A stretch of 14,169 bases of DNA, from NCBI GenBank assembly GCA_964533785.1, contig CAZHNG010000172.1:1-14169 (forward strand). Reading direction: 5' to 3'. The position numbers and the translations under genes were made by a program. Numbering within the stretch: position 1 is the first letter of the stretch; every line of letters begins with the position of its first letter. The notes under the pieces were generated by a model. That model did no database searches. It saw only the letters and a list, made by a program, of their open reading frames with translations, and was not told where the DNA came from. Source of the stretch: JANQRV01 sp964533785. Lineage in GTDB: Bacteria > Bacteroidota > Bacteroidia > Chitinophagales > Saprospiraceae. Of the stretch, positions 5,767 through 12,773 are shown piece by piece.

Positions 5767-7956
5767 TTAATTACCAAGTTCTAATTGATTTTTTACGAGT
5801 CTATAATAGGCTCCTTTTTTCTGCACCAAGGCTTTATGTGTTCCTTGTTCTATCAATTCACCATTTTCGAGGACGACGATCTGATCAGCGTTTTTGACGG
5901 TGCTCAACCGGTGAGCCACCACCACGACCGTTCTATCTTCAAAGAAGGATTCCAGGTTTTCAATAATGATACGTTCGTTATTTGCATCCAGGGCATTGGT
6001 TGCTTCATCAAAAAACAAGAATTCCGGATTTTTGTAAACGGCCCTGGCAATCAGCAAGCGTTGCCGTTGACCTTGACTGACCCCTTTTCCTCTGGCACCG
6101 ATAATCGTATTGTAATTTAAGGGTAAAGACTCTATAAATGCCTGTATGTTCGCAGTTTTCACGGCTTCCAATAGCTTTGATTTATCAACCACTGCATCGC
6201 TTTCAGCAATATTATTGGCAATGGTATCCGAAAAAATATAACCGTCCTGCATCACTGCACCGCATTGTGCTCTCCATTCATTTTTAGAGATACCTTCCAA
6301 TGGAATACCACCTAATTTTACCATTCCTTTTGTTGGTGGATAAAAGCCCAGAAGAATCTTCATCAAAGTCGTCTTTCCACTACCACTGGTCCCAACTATT
6401 GCTGTCACCTTTCCCTGGGGAATAACCAGGTTGATATTCTTCAGCACTTCTTCATTTAGCGGGTTGTACTTAAAGGAGAGATTTTCAATAATAATATCCC
6501 TATTTTCGGGCATGATCCGAAGGTTCTCCGTTTTAGTTTCTTCTTCGGTGGTATTGTGTATTTCGCTCAAGCGTTCCAAACTCAGGCGGGCATCCTGAGC
6601 AGACCGGATAAACTGAATAAATTGAGAAAGGGGTGCATTCAATTGTCCAACAATATATTGAATGGCAAGCATCATACCTAGGGTCATATTACCATCAATG
6701 ACGGCCATGGCGGCAATGAAAGTGACTACAATATCCTTAAGCTGGTTAATAGCAGTCGCACCGGTATCCTGGTATTGACTAATAGCTAAAGATTTGATAT
6801 TGGTACGAAACAATTTTGCCTGGATATTGGTCCATAGGCGTCTCCGCTTGCGTTCACTGTTCTGCAGTTTTATTTCCTGCATACCCTGAATAATCTCAAT
6901 GAGAGAATTCTGGTTATTAGATAATTCCTGAAACCTTTGGTAATCTATATCCTTACGCTTTTTCAAAAAGAGGGTGATCCACAGAACATAGCAAAAACTG
7001 GTCACCAAAAAAACCAGGAAAATCCCCAGGTGATAAGTCAATAAAACCAGACTGAACACAAAGAAATTAAATAGGGAAAAGATGACCTGCAAAGAAGAAA
7101 TGGTCAAAAACGATTCTATCCGCCGGTGATCTCCCACTCTTTGCATAAGGTCGCCTACCATTTTCGTATCGAAAAACCCAATAGGCAACCGCATCAATTT
7201 TGTTAAAAAGTCAGCAATTAAGGAGACATTTATCCGGGTGCTGATGTGCAGTAATATCCAGCTTTGGATTACATTCACGCCAATCTGGCCCAGAAAGATC
7301 ATCAGTTGCCCCATGAGGATTAAATAAATGAAGCCAATATTCTGATTTTCAATTCCTACATCAACGACAGACTGCGTGAGGAACGGCAGGGCTAATTGGA
7401 ATAAACTTCCCACGAAAAGTCCCAATAACAATTGGGTGATCAATCTCTTATACGGGAGCAAATATTTAAACAAATAAGCAAACCCACTCTTCTTAAAATC
7501 AATTGTATCTCCGTCATAAAAAGTAGGTGTGGGGTTGAGCAACAAGGCAATACCTTTACCATGGTCACTTACCCAGCCTTTTTTAAATGCTTCATGATTT
7601 AATTTGAACTTGCCTTGCGAAGGATCGGCGATCCAGACATATTTTCGATTCGCTTTGTAGGCTACCACGAAATGGCTCTGATTCCAGTGGACAATACAAG
7701 GAAAGGGAGCTTCCAAAAAAGAAGGCTCAACCTTTTTCATTTTCAAAAAAGGCACCTTAACGGGCATGGTGCGCAGGCCAATCTTTTCTGCAGCTTCCAT
7801 AATGCCCAGCAAGGAAACCCCCTCCCTACTGTAGTAGCTTACTTCTCTTAAGTAAGGAAGGGGGAATCGCTTGCCGTAAAACCGAGCTATCATTTGCAGA
7901 CAAGTAGGACCACAATCCATTTGGTCCCGTTGCCGGAAAAAAGGGAATTTTCGCAT
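5767..7956 (-). CDS. C39-peptidase-containing ABC transporter (PCAT), leader peptidase and exporter (729 aa)
   Basis: This single protein cleaves double-glycine leaders and exports the core peptide with ATP. The N-terminal C39 peptidase (1-140) has QMDCGPTCL with catalytic Cys15, oxyanion Gln9, His95 in QSHFVV and Asp111 in IADPSQG, so it appears active. The membrane domain spans about 160-450. The ATPase domain has Walker A GTSGSGKT (522-529), Q-loop Gln570, signature VSQGQ (626-630), Walker B FLFFDE with Asp650 and Glu651, and the H-loop His682. The signature is VSQGQ, not LSGGQ, a variant common in this group. It is the first gene of the cluster as transcribed, with about 900 bp of non-coding DNA upstream, and is coupled to the HlyD adaptor. 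Expected substrates are the two YGGK-type precursors downstream. Confidence 0.95.
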   Translation of the reverse strand: MRKFPFFRQRDQMDCGPTCLQMIARFYGKRFPLPYLREVSYYSREGVSLLGIMEAAEKIGLRTMPVKVPFLKMKKVEPSFLEAPFPCIVHWNQSHFVVAYKANRKYVWIADPSQGKFKLNHEAFKKGWVSDHGKGIALLLNPTPTFYDGDTIDFKKSGFAYLFKYLLPYKRLITQLLLGLFVGSLFQLALPFLTQSVVDVGIENQNIGFIYLILMGQLMIFLGQIGVNVIQSWILLHISTRINVSLIADFLTKLMRLPIGFFDTKMVGDLMQRVGDHRRIESFLTISSLQVIFSLFNFFVFSLVLLTYHLGIFLVFLVTSFCYVLWITLFLKKRKDIDYQRFQELSNNQNSLIEIIQGMQEIKLQNSERKRRRLWTNIQAKLFRTNIKSLAISQYQDTGATAINQLKDIVVTFIAAMAVIDGNMTLGMMLAIQYIVGQLNAPLSQFIQFIRSAQDARLSLERLSEIHNTTEEETKTENLRIMPENRDIIIENLSFKYNPLNEEVLKNINLVIPQGKVTAIVGTSGSGKTTLMKILLGFYPPTKGMVKLGGIPLEGISKNEWRAQCGAVMQDGYIFSDTIANNIAESDAVVDKSKLLEAVKTANIQAFIESLPLNYNTIIGARGKGVSQGQRQRLLIARAVYKNPEFLFFDEATNALDANNERIIIENLESFFEDRTVVVVAHRLSTVKNADQIVVLENGELIEQGTHKALVQKKGAYYRLVKNQLELGN

Positions 7957-8527
7957 AAAATATCATGATGTTATTCAGGAAACAGCTTAAATCATGTGCA
8001 TCAGGTAGGCTTAAAAAAACAACTTATTCTTTTCTTCTTCGAATAGAGCTAGATCCCCAAAAGATGTAAACAAATTGTTATTTCTTCGCATAAGCCACTC
8101 CCTCCTCAAAGATCCAGCTTCAAGGCAGCAAGCTATTTCACTAATGGTCAAAAAATTCAAAAGGGCTGTGTAATCCAAAAATGGGGCAAGTTATTCGGTA
8201 TTATGGTATAGATGTTACCCGCAAATATTTTATAATTTCTATTAGCAAAGTAACCGGTCTACATTAGTATGGAATTCAATGATGCTGTAAAAATACAGAC
8301 TAAATCTTTAAAAAAGTAGTGTGATAGCAGGAGGTTGCCTATGATTTCCCATGATTGCTCAAATTTGCCGGATTTAGTGATAAGGATTAATGAAGCAACG
8401 AAGATACGGGGATGAGAAATGGGTAATCAGGTGAGCTGGGCTAGTGCGGAGGCGCCCCTGATCACGGAAATTGTATCTGATTCTTTCCTAAAGTTAAATA
8501 GTAGAGCAGATTTATTTTGTGTAAAAC

Positions 8528-8563
8528 GATTTGGCCCCAGGGCCAAATCTCTTAGTGTTTTTT
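8528..8563. terminator. Strong hairpin with flanking T-runs, probable terminator
   Basis: GATTTGGCC (8528-8536) and GGCCAAATC (8541-8549) form a perfect 9-bp stem with a CCAG loop. On the plus strand a run of six T follows after 8 nt (8558-8563); on the minus strand GTTTTAC follows directly. It could end porZ transcription on the minus strand, about 310 nt after the porZ stop, or act in both directions. Since no plus-strand gene is seen to its left, the minus-strand role is more likely. Confidence 0.5.
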
Positions 8564-8788
8564 AGAGTATTGACTTACCTCTAAACTTTGGGGCCAATTT
8601 CAATCACCACAAACAACACTGAACATGAAGTTCTCTTTTCTTAGCGGTTCTTCGTGGTCATTTATCAAGGATAGGTTAACAAATCATCTCAATCATTTTT
8701 CATCCTTATTAAGCTTTCAGCTATCTCAGAATAACCTTCATAAAAAATCTGTGAAGTTCTGCGTCTAAAATATAAATGCCCTATTTAG

Positions 8789-8841
8789 CCTGCCCAGATC
8801 CATACGGGCCCCCACGTGGACAGTTATGTATGGCCGGCAGG
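8789..8841. repeat. Imperfect GC-rich inverted repeat downstream of porZ
   Basis: CCTGCC (8789-8794) and CCATAC (8800-8805) are mirrored by GTATGG (8828-8833) and GGCAGG (8836-8841), giving two 6-bp stems separated by an unequal bulge, with the palindrome CCACGTGG (8812-8819) in the loop. The stretch is much richer in G and C than its surroundings. It starts about 20 bp after the porZ stop and may be part of its 3' end structure or a small extragenic palindrome. Confidence 0.45.
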
Positions 8842-8859
8842 TGGGATCTGCAGTCTTAC

Positions 8860-11220
8860 TTAATTGATCACCACAATACGTGCAATAGCAGCGTCGGGCT
8901 GAAAAGTATCAAAAGCACTTACTTGTTGTGTGCTGAAGACCAAATAAACACCAGTACTTACCCGGCGCCCGTTGTAATCATTCCCATCCCAAACCGCCTG
9001 GCCGCCGAGTGCTTGGGTCTCAAAAACCAATTCTCCGGTGATATTCGTTATTTTCACATCTGCATCTCTCGCTAAACCTTCTATGGCAATCGGCCCTGTA
9101 TAGCTAGGCTTTACGGGATTGGGATATACCTTTATGGCAGAGCGATTTACCCGCCCGCCTTGGGTCGCATCACTTTTATAGGAAATCAACCCTTTATCTG
9201 TTCCGATAAAAACTTCTCCATTACCCGGATTAATGGCAATATCCAGCACATTATTATCGAAGAGAGGAGAGTTCTCACTTGTAAACCTTAAAACTTCCTC
9301 CCGTCCATCGGCTGAAAGTATAAAGACACCGTTTTTAGTGCCAATCCACTTGCGGTTTGCGCCGTCAACAGCAATGGTTTGTACATCTTCCCGTTCTAAT
9401 AAGAACTCCCCGAAGTTTTCCCCCTCTAGTGAAAAGATGGTATTAGAACCGACACAATTTTCATTGAAGGCATCCCCTCTACAGTCAAAAATAGAGATCC
9501 CCTGAGTGGTACCGATCCAGATCACCCCATCGAGATCTGCCACAATACAATTGGTTCTATTTGTGGTTAAATTCGAATTATTCTGGGTTATAATACGGCA
9601 CTGGTCATCGTTGGGGTCTTTGAGGTCTCCTTCATCAAATACAATAACCCCAGCACCGCTGGATGCATCTACAATCCATTTATTTCCATCGGCATCAATA
9701 GCAATCTGATGAATTTCCGTCCGTCCGCAGGAAGGCCGGAAGCTTTGCCAGTTACCTTCAGCGGTCAAAACTGAAAGCGGACTTTCCGACAGGTGATTGG
9801 CCACCCACAGGTTATTCTCCTGATCAAAGGCCAAACCGCTTACCCTGACACGCAAATTATCACCCTGTGCCTCCCCTAAAGTCGAATTATTTTCATTGAT
9901 CAAGGTGAAATTTTCTCCGTCAAACTCAACCATACCTTCATAAAAGGACCCCAGAAAAACCTTCCCATTTAACGGATGAATAGCAACTGTTATAAAATCG
10001 AGCAAATCATCTTCACCATCCCTGATCCCATTCTGCCCATATAATACTTCGGTATTACCGCGATTGAAATTGGTCCACCGGCCATCTTGTAACCGGAAGA
10101 ATCCATTTTGGGAAAAATTATTACTAAAAGTTTGGGTCAAACCGCCAGCAGTAACCCAAACCTGATCGTTTCCAATGGCAATTTCTCTAAGTTTATGGGT
10201 GAAGGGCGAACTAAATTGTAAAGCCGTACAGTTCCCATTTTGAGGATTGTCAATAATCCGAAACTGCCGGAATTCATCAGCCAGAAAAACACTCCCGTTA
10301 GATTCCTGAATGCCATACAAAACCTGATCCGTGCAAGCTTCAATTTCCTGATAGACAAAATTTTCGTTAAAAGCCAACACCTTACCATCTGTACAATTGG
10401 ACAAACGACAGCGGTATCCGGCTAATAGATCCGGCCCTTCTGCCGTCAAATATTGAAGGCGGTGATCGGGTTCATTATGTAAAAAGGTCAATCGCCCTTC
10501 GCTATCCAATTGATGTATCTCCCCATCGATCTCCAGGATGAGAAAGTTGTTATATGTAACCATCTTTGTAGTCCTGTAAATCATTGGGAACCCTGCTGTC
10601 TCCTGCAATAAATCCCAGCTTCTGAAGTCTTCGGGAATTACGTTTTGCGTGGAGGTCGTAAAAACACCTTCCACCGTTCCGGCGTATATATCCCCATTAA
10701 ATAATGCCAGTGCCCTTACTTCAATCCCCGGAAAAAAAGTAGAAAAGGTAAACTCCTGGGACAACAAATTGAGCTTCGATACCCCATAGCTCGCTGCTAA
10801 ATAAACCATCGAATCATTTTCAGGTACAACGTCATAGATGATTTTTGCCCCAACAATATTGGAAAAGTTTTTTATTTGGTTTAATGTTGTCACCCTATCT
10901 TCCTGAATTAAATCAATGACACTATTTTCGTAAACGACAATAAGGGTTCCCGAAGTTTGATGATATTTGATCAACCGGATACCTGTATTGCTGAGGCCAT
11001 TTACCGTTGACAGGAAATCTACCGCAAAATCCGCTTTGTTTAAACTCAAAATGGACCATTCGGTCGCATAGAATACTTTTTCGCTGCTTTGCGTCACGTA
11101 CCTTCCTGATTGGTAAGGTAAATGAGACCTCCATTGTCCAATAGCAAGGTTATTCTGCTGTGCAGATGCAATGGTAACCATCAGATTAACACCAAATAAC
11201 AACAGGTAACTCAGTCGCAT
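8860..11220 (-). CDS. porZ: PorZ, type IX secretion system attachment-complex beta-propeller protein
   Basis: PorZ is a surface protein of the type IX secretion system that works with the sortase-like PorU, PorV and PorQ to attach cargo to lipopolysaccharide. The first ATG at 11241 would add seven residues (MFEITCY) before MRLSYLLLF; the start at 11220 (786 aa) is preferred because it gives a standard signal peptide ending in ASA before QQ. The mature protein opens with IGQWRSHLPYQSG and has KVFYATEWSILSLNK, GLSNTGIR and YGVSKLNLLSQE, the usual PorZ N-terminal propeller signature. More propeller blades follow, with repeats such as KWIVDAS, VIWIGTTQGI, KWIGTKNGVF and VFIGTDKGLIS. The last about 90 residues are a C-terminal signal-like domain with VYPNPV, VKITNITGELVFE and AVWDGNDYNGRRVSTGVY. 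Length is close to known PorZ proteins. Confidence 0.9.
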   Translation of the reverse strand: MRLSYLLLFGVNLMVTIASAQQNNLAIGQWRSHLPYQSGRYVTQSSEKVFYATEWSILSLNKADFAVDFLSTVNGLSNTGIRLIKYHQTSGTLIVVYENSVIDLIQEDRVTTLNQIKNFSNIVGAKIIYDVVPENDSMVYLAASYGVSKLNLLSQEFTFSTFFPGIEVRALALFNGDIYAGTVEGVFTTSTQNVIPEDFRSWDLLQETAGFPMIYRTTKMVTYNNFLILEIDGEIHQLDSEGRLTFLHNEPDHRLQYLTAEGPDLLAGYRCRLSNCTDGKVLAFNENFVYQEIEACTDQVLYGIQESNGSVFLADEFRQFRIIDNPQNGNCTALQFSSPFTHKLREIAIGNDQVWVTAGGLTQTFSNNFSQNGFFRLQDGRWTNFNRGNTEVLYGQNGIRDGEDDLLDFITVAIHPLNGKVFLGSFYEGMVEFDGENFTLINENNSTLGEAQGDNLRVRVSGLAFDQENNLWVANHLSESPLSVLTAEGNWQSFRPSCGRTEIHQIAIDADGNKWIVDASSGAGVIVFDEGDLKDPNDDQCRIITQNNSNLTTNRTNCIVADLDGVIWIGTTQGISIFDCRGDAFNENCVGSNTIFSLEGENFGEFLLEREDVQTIAVDGANRKWIGTKNGVFILSADGREEVLRFTSENSPLFDNNVLDIAINPGNGEVFIGTDKGLISYKSDATQGGRVNRSAIKVYPNPVKPSYTGPIAIEGLARDADVKITNITGELVFETQALGGQAVWDGNDYNGRRVSTGVYLVFSTQQVSAFDTFQPDAAIARIVVIN

Positions 11221-11333
11221 ATAGCATGTAATTTCAAACACTTATTCAAACCCAATAATCAAAAATTAATTTCTCATCATAAAACTACGACTTAAGCTTC
11301 ATATTGTTTGGGAATATTAACAATTGCAGTCAA

Positions 11334-11356
11334 GGTTTGTCAAAACGTGACAAACC
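11334..11356. repeat. 9-bp-stem palindrome upstream of porZ
   Basis: GGTTTGTCA (11334-11342) and TGACAAACC (11348-11356) are exact inverted complements with a 5-nt spacer, AAACG. It lies about 110 bp upstream of the preferred porZ start and is not followed by a T-run on either strand. An operator for porZ or for the plus-strand genes is possible. The remainder of 11242-11579 is AT-rich and holds nothing else I can name, except a loose direct repeat containing AAGTTTTTT and GGAGAA (about 11429-11450 and 11492-11514). Confidence 0.5.
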
Positions 11357-11579
11357 CAAAGTCCGATCTACCTTAATTCCTGCACCAGTAATCGAATAAC
11401 GCTATCATTATCAAGAGAGTAAAACTTTAAGTTTTTTGGAGAAAACAGCACCTTTTCCAAGTATGACACGTATTTACTTTGATAGACTTAAAAGTTTTTT
11501 TAGGAGAATGCACACTCGTTTACCAACAGACCAAAATCCCTGCAACTTTTAGTTATCCCATTCATTAAACAACTATCTC

Positions 11580-11714
11580 ATGAACCGCGCCCAAAATCAT
11601 AAGCACCCTAATTATGAACTAATTGTAGTATTTATCATATTCGTTATCTGCGTTTTGCTTTCCTTTGTCATTGTTCCCGAGGAATTCATGGAGCTCATTG
11701 GATTAAACCCGTAA
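11580..11714 (+). CDS. Small single-pass membrane protein (44 aa)
   Basis: The frame from the ATG at 11580 encodes 44 residues ending in TAA at 11712-11714. Residues 1-13 are polar and His/Asn-rich (MNRAQNHKHPNYE), residues about 14-32 are a clean hydrophobic segment (LIVVFIIFVICVLLSFVIV), and the tail PEEFMELIGLNP is acidic. This amphipathic layout is unlikely by chance in non-coding DNA, but no Shine-Dalgarno sequence or perfect promoter is visible, and the family is unknown to me. It lies 75 bp before the plus-strand lipoprotein gene and could share its transcript only if read-through occurs, as that gene has its own promoter candidate. Confidence 0.5.
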   Translation: MNRAQNHKHPNYELIVVFIIFVICVLLSFVIVPEEFMELIGLNP

Positions 11715-11748
11715 AAAATAACACCACAGTTCTTTTCTTAGAAAGCTT

Positions 11749-11756
11749 TAACTTTG
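11749..11756 (+). promoter_or_regulatory. Candidate Bacteroidota -7 promoter element for the 11790 lipoprotein gene
   Basis: TAACTTTG matches TAnnTTTG exactly and ends 33 bp before the ATG at 11790, leaving a leader of about 25-30 nt. The -33 region upstream (TTCTTTTC) is only a weak match to TTTG. Confidence 0.5.
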
Positions 11757-11789
11757 TAACAATTTATTGAAGGACTTAAAATAACAATT

Positions 11790-12773
11790 ATGAAGCTATT
11801 ACTTCAATTGGCTGTATGGTTAATGTTGCTAATCTTAAGTAGCTGTGGATCCGGCACTTCTTCCGCAGAAGAAAACGGTAGTAATGAAGAGGTAAACGTT
11901 GACTCCGCCGAGCTTAGACCGGGAGACTATGCAGAAAGAGGCATTACCCGCTATACAACACCACAACACGGTTGCAACGTACCTGGAAAGATCCTTTCTG
12001 AAAATCAATTGTGGCTGGAAGCAAAAAATACGCTTTTTGTAATTAAAGCAGATTCCAGCACCTATGATGAGCAATTGGGAGATAGCCATCGAATCCTGGA
12101 GATCTACAATACCGAAAACTGTAAAAGAATCAAACGCGAAGTCCTTCCAATCAATGAAAGCCCTGACTTTGCCTACTTTTTAGCCAAAATCACCTACAAT
12201 AATGCAAGCCAATTAGTAGCTATCCGGGGATTTAATGTGATCTATGTTTATGATCTGGCAGCGCAAAAAATGCTCCCTCCCATTGAACCCAGCTATAGTT
12301 CCGACCGGTATGCAGTAGATGCACAATCAGGTCGATTGCTTCGCCTGGAATTATGGGAGAATCATATCCTGGGTTATGCTCAGGACTTTGGCGCTTTTGT
12401 CATTAATTTAGAAAACAAATCGAAGCCAAAGTCAACTCTCCCTTTTGCAGAATGGGAGGATGAAAACGGCAAACCGCACGCACTCTTTTTATTAGCTTCT
12501 CAAGAAGGAGGACAACAAGCAATGGTGCCCAGCTATCAGGTCGAAAGTGCTACGTTCTCCATCAATCCATTGTTCGACGAGCCTCAGGAGATCAATACTG
12601 AAAATGCCGCTGGTATTGATGGCAGCCGGTATGTGGTTTTCAGAGGTAAAGGCAGCCCCAACGCCCAAGGCATTGCCATCGATCTGAAAAGTCATAAATT
12701 GGTCGATCTGCCGCAAAATATCGCTACCGGCAATAACCAAACTATCCTGGATTGGCTGAGACAGAATATTTGA
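11790..12773 (+). CDS. Lipoprotein of unknown function (327 aa)
   Basis: The first 18 residues are a hydrophobic signal ending in the lipobox LSSC, so Cys19 should be lipidated. It is followed by a Ser/Gly/Glu-rich linker (GSGTSSAEENGSNEE), as is usual for Bacteroidota lipoproteins. The mature part is mostly beta-strand-like, with segments such as LVAIRGFNVIYVYDLAAQKML, RLLRLELWENHILGYAQDFGAFVINL and YVVFRGKGSPNAQGIAIDL. These resemble blades of a small propeller or a WD-like fold, but no family is recognised. Two cysteines lie in the mature part (HGCN and ENCK). It has its own -7 promoter candidate. Its stop codon directly abuts the stop of the convergent SpoIIM-family gene, so the two transcripts must overlap. 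Confidence 0.85.
   Translation: MKLLLQLAVWLMLLILSSCGSGTSSAEENGSNEEVNVDSAELRPGDYAERGITRYTTPQHGCNVPGKILSENQLWLEAKNTLFVIKADSSTYDEQLGDSHRILEIYNTENCKRIKREVLPINESPDFAYFLAKITYNNASQLVAIRGFNVIYVYDLAAQKMLPPIEPSYSSDRYAVDAQSGRLLRLELWENHILGYAQDFGAFVINLENKSKPKSTLPFAEWEDENGKPHALFLLASQEGGQQAMVPSYQVESATFSINPLFDEPQEINTENAAGIDGSRYVVFRGKGSPNAQGIAIDLKSHKLVDLPQNIATGNNQTILDWLRQNI

Larger units (their letters stand above)
7957..8859. other. Long gene-less interval between the RiPP cluster and porZ
   Basis: About 900 bp without a gene I can support; only ORFs under 50 codons without clear start signals occur. The half near the exporter must hold the cluster promoter, but only imperfect -7 matches were found, the best being TTACTTTG on the minus strand at 8253-8246 with an ATTG 23 bp upstream. 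The half near porZ contains a strong hairpin (8528-8549) and an imperfect GC-rich inverted repeat (8789-8841), listed separately. The word TGAAGTTCT occurs twice (8626-8634 and 8752-8760) in text resembling short dispersed intergenic repeats. Confidence 0.65.

Noticed and set aside
6064..6078. Non-canonical ABC signature VSQGQ in the exporter taken as a possible defect
   Set aside because: LSQGQ/VSQGQ variants are usual in Bacteroidota C39 transporters, and all other ATPase motifs are intact.
8625..8768. Plus-strand 47-codon ORF starting MKFSFLSGSSW
   Set aside because: It consists largely of phrases resembling dispersed intergenic repeats and has no coding-like composition or signals.
8776..9075. 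Plus-strand ORF of 99 residues over the end of porZ
   Set aside because: It lies mostly antisense to the porZ C-terminal sorting domain, which is clearly the coding strand.
11835..12089. Minus-strand ORF inside the plus-strand lipoprotein gene
   Set aside because: It is a shadow of a gene with a good signal peptide and promoter; no recognisable protein features.
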